DNA of 5,094 bases. It comes from Helicobacteraceae bacterium. Its GTDB lineage: Bacteria; Campylobacterota; Campylobacteria; Campylobacterales; Sulfurimonadaceae. The position numbers were made by a program, and so were the translations under genes. The stretch covers positions 1 to 5,094 of the forward strand of contig JALUKO010000070.1 in NCBI GenBank assembly GCA_027056525.1, in the 5' to 3' direction. Position 1 is the first letter of the stretch; each line of letters starts with the position of its first letter. A model generated the notes under the pieces. The model was not told the origin of the DNA and searched no databases. It saw only the letters and a list, made by a program, of their open reading frames with translations. Below are positions 1-5,094 of the stretch, one piece after another.

Positions 1-26
1 CTTTAAGGCTTATCTAATAGTACGAT

Positions 27-494
27 TTACACTTCAGTTTTTACAACAACTGTTTTACACATAAGATCGTGAAGCGTTTTTTTATCTTTTCTGTAGAATG
101 GAAGCAATAGTCCAAGAAGAATTGTCGCAGAAAATAAAAAAGCTATAAACCTGCAAAAAGCTTTTAAAAATGATATATGCTTCCCAGTGCTCTCATCTAT
201 GATCTCTATAGTATAAGCTTTTTTCCCGGGAGTTTGTCCAAACTTTGATACCAATACAGCATATACTAAACCATACAGGGTGATTGCCACAAATGGGGCA
301 AGTTGCGATGCCTGGAACTCATCCTTACCATTCATAACAACATAAGTGATCAGGTAAAGTATGGGTGCGTAGATCATAAACATATCAGTGATCAAAGCTT
401 TCACTCTGTCTATGTATGTCGCATAAACATACTGAATTCTCTCTTGTTGATGTTTTATCTTATTTTGATGTTTTTTTAAGTCTCTAAATCTCAT
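27..494 (-). CDS. RDD family integral membrane protein
   Basis: Small membrane protein of 155 residues whose exact role is unknown; some RDD-domain proteins have been proposed as transporters, but nothing here indicates a substrate. The family hallmarks are visible: R30 and D37 at the entry to the first membrane helix (about 37-53), a second helix at about 66-82 followed by a G-Q-T-P-G-K-K loop (86-92), R115 at the start of a third hydrophobic stretch (109-131), and a C-terminal L-H-D (141-143) motif. An unusual charged, Lys/Gln/His-rich N-terminal tail of ~25 residues precedes the domain and should be cytoplasmic. The ATG at 494 is the only credible start, as the next ATG (M38) would remove the R/D signature and part of helix 1. 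No Shine-Dalgarno precedes it; a strong -10 box lies immediately upstream. It follows petC by 99 bp in the same direction and is probably expressed at least partly from its own promoter. Family assignment is firm; function is not. Confidence 0.9.
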   Translation of the reverse strand: MRFRDLKKHQNKIKHQQERIQYVYATYIDRVKALITDMFMIYAPILYLITYVVMNGKDEFQASQLAPFVAITLYGLVYAVLVSKFGQTPGKKAYTIEIIDESTGKHISFLKAFCRFIAFLFSATILLGLLLPFYRKDKKTLHDLMCKTVVVKTEV

Positions 495-500
495 GAAAAG

Positions 501-509
501 ATTATATCA
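501..509 (-). promoter_or_regulatory. Extended -10 promoter just upstream of the RDD gene
   Basis: On the minus strand the sequence reads TGATATAAT, a perfect extended -10 element (TG, one base, TATAAT); the TATAAT occupies 506-501. No convincing -35 hexamer sits 16-18 bp upstream, which is usual for sigma-70 promoters of Campylobacterota. A start site 6-7 bp downstream falls at about 494-495, the first base of the RDD ATG, so the transcript may be leaderless. The element is seen in the sequence; its activity is inferred. Confidence 0.55.
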
Positions 510-554
510 GATTCTTGCTTTGTGTAGTTTGATGAAGTATAGAGTGCGATGTTA

Positions 555-584
555 TTACTCTAAGCCATAGTTGACTTAGAGTAA
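555..584 (-). repeat. 10-bp perfect inverted repeat between petC and the RDD gene
   Basis: TTACTCTAAG (555-564) and CTTAGAGTAA (575-584) are exact reverse complements separated by 10 bases. In the RNA they would form a 10-bp stem with 4 G-C pairs. No U-run follows the stem on the minus strand (the next bases are TAACATCGC), and no T-run follows on the plus strand, so it is not a classical intrinsic terminator. It may stabilise the 3' end of the petABC mRNA or be a protein-binding palindrome, lying about 60-90 bp upstream of the RDD gene. Confidence 0.6.
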
Positions 585-606
585 AGAAAAGATCTAGTGT
601 AGATCT
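585..606 (-). terminator. Weak terminator-like hairpin over the petC stop codon
   Basis: AGATCTA and TAGATCT (590-596 and 600-606) form a perfect 7-bp inverted repeat around a 3-base loop, with the petC TAG stop (596-594) inside the downstream arm. On the minus strand the hairpin is followed directly by a T-rich stretch, TTTTCTTT. Hairpin plus T-tract is the layout of an intrinsic terminator, but the stem has only two G-C pairs and is short, so termination is probably partial at best. A second, longer hairpin begins 5 bases further on. Confidence 0.4.
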
Positions 607-1541
607 CTCCAAACTTGTTTTTTCCAAAGAAGTGCAAAGATTGCAAAAATGATAGTAAACATCATTACATTGGCTCCAACAGAAGCTCTTTCTTCTCTTT
701 TAGTATCACCGGCATCTTCAAGATGTTCGATCACTTTATCCATACTTTCAGCATTTATACCAACACGTGGCATAGCCGTACCATGAAGATAGTTCTGAGG
801 GTTCTCTACAAAAGTTTTTATGTAGTGCTCTCCACGTGAACGGATATACATAGAGAGATCCGGTGGAAGTTTACCCATATATTTTGTAATAGAATCTTCG
901 TATTCAAGCACTTTGATATCAAATGCAAGCTCATCTTTTTTGTATTTAAAGCTTGGTTTTGTACCGATTTGTGTCCAATTTTCATACTTAAGTGCGTGAC
1001 ATCTACCACAAGCATTTTCATAAGCCATTGCCGGAGTTACACTCTCTTGCTCTACAGCGATTGACTGCAAATATGCAACCATATCTGCCACTTCTTGATC
1101 AAGATCTCCACCTGCACCATAAAACTGAGTCATAGGGTGCATTTGACCTTTTGAAGCATCAAATTTATGCTCAACCATTAAAGCATGTGCAGGATTTTTA
1201 ATCAGATTAGCCAGAAACTTACCATCAAAAATAACCCCTGCATTACTTAAATCAGGTGGGTTTACACCATAAGACGAAGCGGCTGTTACAGGATCCATTG
1301 GAGCCGGCATACCTGCTACTTCTATGGAGTGACAACCGGTACAAGCACCGGCACCTAAAACTAAATCTTTACCGCGGGCGGCATCACCCGTTTTGTTGAT
1401 AGCAGGTAGGTCATCATAAGCATAGTTTTCACTCTCTACATGCTTATGCATAACACCATGCGCATATGGTTCCACTAAGTAGTAAGTTACAAGTGTAAAA
1501 AATACAACAACTGCTAATATAATTGGTTCTTTATTTTTCAT
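594..1541 (-). CDS. petC: Di-heme cytochrome c subunit of the bc1-type complex (PetC)
   Basis: Electron-accepting cytochrome c of the quinol:cytochrome c oxidoreductase; it takes electrons from the Rieske protein and passes them to periplasmic cytochrome c. It has 315 residues. An uncleaved N-terminal anchor (about 7-23) is followed by a periplasmic part with two haem c sites, C67-T-G-C-H71 and C178-G-R-C-H182, and a C-terminal anchor (about 290-306) ending in Lys-Lys. Likely methionine ligands are M134 or M137 for haem 1 and M257 (A-M-P-R-V-G) for haem 2. P-P-D-L-S occurs twice (95-99 and 226-230), each followed exactly 21 residues later by Asn-Pro, so the protein looks like a duplicated mono-heme domain. 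Classical mitochondrial or alphaproteobacterial c1 has one haem; the two-haem form is known from Campylobacterota. The ATG has an AAGGGA Shine-Dalgarno overlapping the petB stop, 10 bp away, so it is cotranscribed and probably translationally linked. Ligand assignments are inferred. Confidence 0.96.
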   Translation of the reverse strand: MKNKEPIILAVVVFFTLVTYYLVEPYAHGVMHKHVESENYAYDDLPAINKTGDAARGKDLVLGAGACTGCHSIEVAGMPAPMDPVTAASSYGVNPPDLSNAGVIFDGKFLANLIKNPAHALMVEHKFDASKGQMHPMTQFYGAGGDLDQEVADMVAYLQSIAVEQESVTPAMAYENACGRCHALKYENWTQIGTKPSFKYKKDELAFDIKVLEYEDSITKYMGKLPPDLSMYIRSRGEHYIKTFVENPQNYLHGTAMPRVGINAESMDKVIEHLEDAGDTKREERASVGANVMMFTIIFAIFALLWKKQVWRDLH

Positions 1542-1551
1542 TTTTTATCCC

Positions 1552-2766
1552 TTATAACTTTTTTTCTTTTGCTGTTATGAACGGCAATGCGATCCATAAA
1601 GCAATAAACGCTAAAGCAGCTACTAAACCTATTGTACTAAATGCACCTTCAGGCGGCAATTTACCCATAGCAGTTAAAACAATCATATCTACCAATAATA
1701 ACCAGAACCAGATTCCAAACGCACCACGACGATTTGCAGGAACTGTATTTGGACTTCTATCCAAGAACGGTAAAAGAACAAAGATCACTTGAGCAAAGCC
1801 AAATGCTATAAGTCCTATGTTGACAGAGAAAGGACGTAAAATCTCATAAGACCACAAGAAATACCACTCAGGATAAATGTGTGCCGGAGTCTTCAGACCA
1901 TCTGCCGGATCAAAGTTTACAGGATCCATCGCAAAATTATAGTGATAAAATACAAGGTAGAAAAAGAATATCAGGTAGATACCCACAACCATCATATCTT
2001 TAGACATAAAGTCATTAGCAAATCTCATAACTTTTGAGCCTTTTTTGTCGCCTGCCAAGTATTTTTGAGCTTCTGCATCAAAATCGATCTCTTCACCATC
2101 TTGATTGTTAACGTGTGGGATACGAAGCGCTGCAAAGTGAAGGCCTATCAATCCTAAAATCGCTAACGGTAAAAGAAGTACGTGAAGCATAAAGAAACGG
2201 TTTAGGAATGCTTGAGCAGGAACATAATCCCCACGAATCCATTCAACAAGACCATCTAAGTGCAATCCACCAAGAGAGAAAATATTTGTAATAACCATAC
2301 CTGCCCAGTAAGACATTTGACCCCATGGAAGCATATAGCCGGAAAATGCCTCAGCAGAGAATGTTATAAACAATAACATACCTGATATCCAGATCATTTC
2401 ACGACCCTTCTTATAAGAACCATAGTAAATACCTGTGAACATATGAATGTATATGATTAAAAATACAACAGATGCAGCCACACCGTGAATATGTCTCCAC
2501 AGCCAACCAAAACCAACTTCTCTCATAATCGTGTAGTTAACACTATCAAATGCAGTAGCAACGTTTGGTTGATAATACATCAATAAAAAGATTCCAGAAA
2601 CCAAAAGTAAAATGAATGTGATCATAAGAACCATACCCATCGCCCATAAAAAGTTTATGTTTTTTGGAATCCAGTACTCAGATGCCATCACTTTTTCAAC
2701 TTTTTCAATAGCTAAGCGTTGATTTAACCAATCTTTAACACTTGTTGCTTTTTCAAAATGTGCCAT
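1552..2766 (-). CDS. petB: Cytochrome b subunit of the bc1-type complex (PetB)
   Basis: Membrane core of the quinol:cytochrome c oxidoreductase, carrying two b haems and the Qo and Qi quinone sites. At 404 residues it is a full-length cytochrome b with the N- and C-terminal modules in one chain, not split as in b6 plus subunit IV. About eight membrane helices can be seen (roughly 40-64, 92-114, 126-147, 189-213, 258-276, 315-335, 351-367, 376-397). Haem ligands are H94 and H108 on helix B, and H195 and H210 on helix D. The spacing of the second pair is 15 residues, as in b6, rather than 14 as in mitochondrial b. The Qo-site P-E-W-Y motif is at 299-302, with E300 the expected proton acceptor. 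The helix C end carries G-Y-M-L-P-W-G-Q (143-150). A charged loop (219-257) links helices D and E. A strong AAGGA site precedes the ATG, 17 bp after the petA stop. Campylobacterota use menaquinone, so menaquinol is the inferred substrate. Confidence 0.98.
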   Translation of the reverse strand: MAHFEKATSVKDWLNQRLAIEKVEKVMASEYWIPKNINFLWAMGMVLMITFILLLVSGIFLLMYYQPNVATAFDSVNYTIMREVGFGWLWRHIHGVAASVVFLIIYIHMFTGIYYGSYKKGREMIWISGMLLFITFSAEAFSGYMLPWGQMSYWAGMVITNIFSLGGLHLDGLVEWIRGDYVPAQAFLNRFFMLHVLLLPLAILGLIGLHFAALRIPHVNNQDGEEIDFDAEAQKYLAGDKKGSKVMRFANDFMSKDMMVVGIYLIFFFYLVFYHYNFAMDPVNFDPADGLKTPAHIYPEWYFLWSYEILRPFSVNIGLIAFGFAQVIFVLLPFLDRSPNTVPANRRGAFGIWFWLLLVDMIVLTAMGKLPPEGAFSTIGLVAALAFIALWIALPFITAKEKKL

Positions 2767-2783
2767 TTTTTTCCTTTTTTAAA

Positions 2784-3308
2784 TTAAAGCGTAACGCCGT
2801 TTTCTTTCATGTTCTCGTACTCAGGTCCAATTTCACCCAATACTAACTTATTTCCATCGATTCTAAATGGCGGTATATCCAGTCCACGTGGAGGCGGAAC
2901 TTTGGTTACCATTCCGGCAAAGTCAAACTGACCCCCGTGACAAGCACATATAAAGCCTTCTTCATCAGGATAATATGCCGGAATACAACCTAAGTGTGTA
3001 CATAAACCGATAGCTACCATAAAATGTTCACCATTGACTATGATATCTCTTGCTTTATCATCTTCATTTTGTTTCGCAACCATCTCTGGAGTTTTCTTCA
3101 GAACAAAGATAGGCTTCCCTCTCCATTTTTCAGTTACCAGTTCACCTGCTGTATATGCAGTCATATCCAAAGTAGTAAAACCAGCAGCCTTAACACTTGG
3201 AAGCGGATCCCAAGATTTTTTCATTGCTACCAATGAACCGACTGCACCAACTGCTGCTACAGCACCAAATGCTTTACCCATAAAACCTCTACGGCCATTT
3301 TTTTCCAT
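2784..3308 (-). CDS. petA: Rieske [2Fe-2S] subunit of the bc1-type complex (PetA)
   Basis: Iron-sulfur protein that takes the first electron from quinol at the Qo site and swings to the cytochrome c subunit. It has 174 residues. A Tat-type N-terminus (R6-R7-G-F-M) precedes a hydrophobic Ala/Val/Gly helix (13-28), which probably stays as a membrane anchor, then a hinge around 33-43 (D-P-L-P-S-V-K-A-A-G). The cluster boxes are C103-T-H-L-G-C108 and C121-A-C-H-G-G126. By family rule C103, H105, C121 and H124 bind the cluster, and C108 with C123 form the disulfide. A P-P-P-R-G-L loop follows (138-143). The Ser and Tyr that hydrogen-bond high-potential clusters are Gly126 and Phe128 here, which suggests a lower midpoint potential suited to menaquinol. 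It is the first gene of petABC. The ATG has only a weak AGTGAG upstream, in a possible small hairpin. A -10 box lies 34 bp upstream. Confidence 0.97.
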   Translation of the reverse strand: MEKNGRRGFMGKAFGAVAAVGAVGSLVAMKKSWDPLPSVKAAGFTTLDMTAYTAGELVTEKWRGKPIFVLKKTPEMVAKQNEDDKARDIIVNGEHFMVAIGLCTHLGCIPAYYPDEEGFICACHGGQFDFAGMVTKVPPPRGLDIPPFRIDGNKLVLGEIGPEYENMKENGVTL

Positions 3309-3341
3309 ACTAGCTCACTTTATTGTGAATTTTAAGCTTTG

Positions 3342-3347
3342 ATTATA
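3342..3347 (-). promoter_or_regulatory. Candidate -10 box for petABC
   Basis: The 60-bp gap upstream of petA is very AT-rich and contains TATAAT on the minus strand. A start site 7 bp further on would give a leader of about 27 bases. There is no recognisable -35. A 5-bp inverted repeat with a 3-base centre, TAAAC-TAT-GTTTA (3351-3363), lies directly upstream of the box and could be an operator or a weak 3' hairpin of the preceding transcript. Near the petA start, TCAC and GTGA (3315-3318, 3325-3328) could form a 4-bp hairpin overlapping the weak ribosome site. All regulatory readings are inferences from position. Confidence 0.45.
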
Positions 3348-3368
3348 TAATAAACTATGTTTAATTAA

Positions 3369-4235
3369 TTATAAAATTAAGCTTTCTTTTATAAAATTAT
3401 CAATTATGTTACCAAAGTGTTTCACATCGCCATAGTTGTGATTTTGTATTGTTTCAATTATCACAGATAAGTTATTCTTATTATAGTCTGTGATTATAGG
3501 GATATTTAAATCTTTAAAAAGTTGTTGAAAGTCTCCGCTGTAATCATCCCTTTGAATATAAATCGGTTTTCCTCCCGATGCCAAACTCTCAAGAACAGCT
3601 TGCGCAGATGCTGTTATCAAAATCTCAGTTTTTTGGATCATTTCCTCATAATCTTCAAACTCGTGATAGTGTTTAAACAATTTTTTCAGTTGCTCTTCAT
3701 AATCCAAAAAGTAGTAAAATCCCAACTGAAGTTCAGGCTCTAAGTCTGCAATCAAGTCAATATGCTTATAAAGATCTTTGCTATAATCATCATCTCCAAA
3801 AAAATAAGATACTTTTATGGTTTTGTCATATTTTTGAAAAAACTTTTCATCTATAGCATAGCCATTGCAAATACCTTCCCCCTCAAGATACGGAGAAATC
3901 AATAACTCACCCTCCTCTTTTTTATCGTTTGGATCATCACTGACTCGAATAAAAGTTGAAAAATATTTTCTCATATCTTCAAGCATGATCGGATTTGCTT
4001 CAGCTGAATCAAAAATAAGTTGATCGCCGTGGTGTGTTATTTGAGGTATGTTTCTTACCACATCAATCCCTACACTTTTGTGTACACCAAAATCACGTGC
4101 TACCTGCGCTATACGATAATCAGAACACAGAAGCGTTATATCAGCACCTTCTAAAGTTCTTAAAATCGTTGCTGCACGTCTAAATCTGTCTAAACCGATT
4201 CTATGCCCTGTATGACAATAGTAAAATGTTTTCAT
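3369..4235 (-). CDS. Glycosyltransferase-like (GT-B / PseG-MurG-like) protein of unknown substrate
   Basis: Predicted soluble cytoplasmic protein of 288 residues with no signal peptide or membrane helix. The N-terminus has a short beta strand and a loop T-G-H-R-I-G-L-D-R-F-R-R (9-20) that matches the glycine-rich first loop of GT-B-type enzymes such as PseG and MurG, where G-x-G-H-x-x-R is usual; here the G-H pair is D16-R17. Near the C-terminus, T-E-I-L-I-T-A-S-A-Q (203-212), then L-E-S-L (215-218) and G-G-K-P (221-224), match the nucleotide-sugar binding region of these families, with E216 in the place of the conserved donor-binding Glu. The middle (about 100-200) is rich in Asp, Glu, Lys and Tyr and is not diagnostic. 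It follows mnmG directly. The ATG at 4235 has a GAG 5 bases upstream; a GTG at 4241, overlapping the mnmG TGA in GTGA, would add two residues and is the alternative start. A UDP-sugar transferase or hydrolase role is inferred; it may be a non-catalytic relative. Confidence 0.72.
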   Translation of the reverse strand: MKTFYYCHTGHRIGLDRFRRAATILRTLEGADITLLCSDYRIAQVARDFGVHKSVGIDVVRNIPQITHHGDQLIFDSAEANPIMLEDMRKYFSTFIRVSDDPNDKKEEGELLISPYLEGEGICNGYAIDEKFFQKYDKTIKVSYFFGDDDYSKDLYKHIDLIADLEPELQLGFYYFLDYEEQLKKLFKHYHEFEDYEEMIQKTEILITASAQAVLESLASGGKPIYIQRDDYSGDFQQLFKDLNIPIITDYNKNNLSVIIETIQNHNYGDVKHFGNIIDNFIKESLIL

Positions 4236-4237
4236 TC

Positions 4238-5094
4238 TCACTCTTTCTTTTTTCTTTTAGATATTTTTATATAGATATGGAGTATCTCTATTGCCGCGGG
4301 TGTAATGCCGCTTATTTGAGAAGCTGCCTGAAGTGTTGGGGGGTTAAAGCTCTCAAGCTTCTCAACGATCTCTTTACTTAAACCACTGACACCTCTAAAA
4401 TCAAACTTCTCAGGTATCTCAATACGAAGATACTTTTTCATCTTCTGTATCTCTTCACTCTGTTTCTCAATATAGCGGGCATATTTTCCCTCAACAAGAA
4501 TCTCCTCTTTTATGTAAGGTGGATACTTCTGAAGTTCAGGTACTAACTTCACCATCTTCTCTACATCAAAACTTTTTCTTGCTACAAGCTGCTGGGCGGT
4601 AATGGTGTCTTTGATCTTCTCTTCACCCATCGCTTCTAAGAAAGCTATAAACTCTTTGTTTGGAGTAAAGCTTGTCTCTTGCAAAAGTTTGACTCCCTCT
4701 TGTATCTGCTTGCTTTTGCGTTGTACCTTTTCATACGTTGTATCATCTATAAGCCCCAGAGCATGTCCATAATGACTGAGCCTCGTATCTGCACTCTCTT
4801 CACGTAAAAGAAGTCTGTACTCTGCACGGGAAGTAAACATACGGTAGGGCTCTTTCGTTCCCTTACTCACAAGATCATCTATAAGCACTCCGATATACGC
4901 CTCATCACGTCTGAGTATAAGAGGTTCTTTGTTTTGCAGGCTTAAAGAGGCATTGATTCCAGCCATTAAACCTTGAGCAGCTGCTTCTTCATAACCTGTA
5001 GTTCCGTTTATCTGCCCTGCAAGATAGAGGTGTTTGATCTTTTTTGTCTCTAGGGAATGTTTAAGCTCTCTTGGATCAACAAAATCATACTCTA
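4238..5094 (-). CDS. mnmG: tRNA uridine-5-carboxymethylaminomethyl modification enzyme MnmG (GidA), C-terminal part
   Basis: FAD-dependent enzyme that, with the GTPase MnmE, installs the carboxymethylaminomethyl (or aminomethyl) group at C5 of wobble uridine 34 in certain tRNAs; it is cytoplasmic. The reading frame is open to the right edge, so the gene is partial at its 5' end: 284 residues are visible of a usual ~620-630. The ATG at 4966 is internal, not the start. Visible family motifs are E-Y-D-F-V-D-P-R-E-L at the window edge, G-Q-I-N-G-T-T-G-Y-E-E-A-A-A-Q-G (5017-4970) of the FAD-binding region, F-T-S-R-A-E-Y-R-L-L-L-R followed by A-D-T-R-L-S, and the C-terminal helical domain with G-L-S-K-E and T-P-A-A-I-E-I-L, which in other MnmG proteins contacts MnmE. 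The C-terminus is complete, with a basic tail ending at a TGA that overlaps or abuts the next gene, suggesting cotranscription. Confidence 0.98.
   Translation of the reverse strand, partial: EYDFVDPRELKHSLETKKIKHLYLAGQINGTTGYEEAAAQGLMAGINASLSLQNKEPLILRRDEAYIGVLIDDLVSKGTKEPYRMFTSRAEYRLLLREESADTRLSHYGHALGLIDDTTYEKVQRKSKQIQEGVKLLQETSFTPNKEFIAFLEAMGEEKIKDTITAQQLVARKSFDVEKMVKLVPELQKYPPYIKEEILVEGKYARYIEKQSEEIQKMKKYLRIEIPEKFDFRGVSGLSKEIVEKLESFNPPTLQAASQISGITPAAIEILHIYIKISKRKKKE

Noticed and set aside
1..26. Possible start of another gene at the left edge
   Set aside because: There is no ATG, GTG or TTG on the minus strand in these bases; only a 4-bp TAAG-G-CTTA palindrome, too weak to call a terminator.
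615..839. 74-residue open frame on the plus strand inside petC
   Set aside because: It is antisense to a strongly supported cytochrome c gene, has no family motifs and a composition expected from the complement of the real frame.
818..1021. 67-residue minus-strand frame overlapping petC in another phase
   Set aside because: It lies wholly inside petC, which carries haem motifs in the true frame; no ribosome site or recognisable motif.
1523..1792. 89-residue open frame on the plus strand over the petB 3' end
   Set aside because: Antisense to conserved transmembrane coding sequence of petB; no motif and no ribosome site.
3315..3328. TCAC-6-GTGA resembling a CRP/FNR-type palindrome
   Set aside because: The half-sites are in the opposite order to CRP (TGTGA-6-TCACA) and lack the FNR TTGAT core; only 4-bp arms, downstream of the -10 box.
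3024..3342. Two overlapping plus-strand open frames across petA
   Set aside because: Both are antisense to the Rieske gene with its cluster motifs and Tat signal; neither shows independent coding features.
3332..3385. TTAAGCTTT repeated directly at 3332-3340 and 3377-3385
   Set aside because: A 9-base AT-rich repeat in an AT-rich gap, one copy being inside the coding end of the upstream gene; likely chance.
3522..3743. 73-residue plus-strand open frame inside the glycosyltransferase-like gene
   Set aside because: Antisense shadow in an AT-rich gene; no motif or ribosome site.

Overview
All supported genes in this window lie on the minus strand, so the region reads from right to left. Protein content points to a Campylobacterota (epsilonproteobacterial) chromosome, most likely a Sulfurimonas- or Sulfurovum-like respirer. 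The evidence is a petABC operon whose third gene encodes a di-heme membrane-anchored cytochrome c instead of a classical mono-heme c1, a Rieske protein with features of a low-potential (menaquinol-type) cluster, and an AT-rich, lysine-rich coding style. The genus is inference; the protein families are well supported.

Layout in the direction of transcription: (1) the C-terminal ~284 residues of MnmG (GidA), a tRNA wobble-uridine modification enzyme, running off the right edge (5094-4238). (2) A start overlapping or abutting the mnmG stop, opening a ~288-residue soluble protein with a GT-B-like architecture related to PseG/MurG/UDP-glycosyltransferases, but with the usual G-H pair of the N-terminal loop replaced; its substrate is unknown (4235-3369). 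(3) A 60-bp AT-rich gap with a TATAAT box. (4) petA (Rieske, 3308-2784), petB (cytochrome b, 2766-1552) and petC (di-heme cytochrome c, 1541-594), separated by 17 and 10 bp, each of the latter two preceded by a clear Shine-Dalgarno. (5) A 99-bp gap with two consecutive inverted repeats and an extended -10 promoter. (6) A small RDD-family membrane protein (494-27). Bases 1-26 hold nothing recognisable.

The three Pet proteins form the quinol:cytochrome c oxidoreductase (complex III) of the respiratory chain. Cytochrome b oxidises quinol at a PEWY-containing Qo site. The Tat-exported Rieske protein takes one electron and passes it to the di-heme cytochrome c, which delivers it to soluble periplasmic cytochromes and a terminal oxidase. 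The flanking genes (tRNA modification, putative glycosyltransferase-like protein, RDD protein) have no evident biochemical link to it.

The window is largely ordinary housekeeping DNA. I found no RNA gene, mobile element, CRISPR array or phage remnant, and nothing that I would call a new system. The points most worth a second look are the altered hydrogen-bonding residues of the Rieske cluster, the internal duplication in the cytochrome c subunit, the b6-like haem-ligand spacing in cytochrome b, a possible leaderless transcript for the RDD gene, and the atypical glycosyltransferase-like protein.
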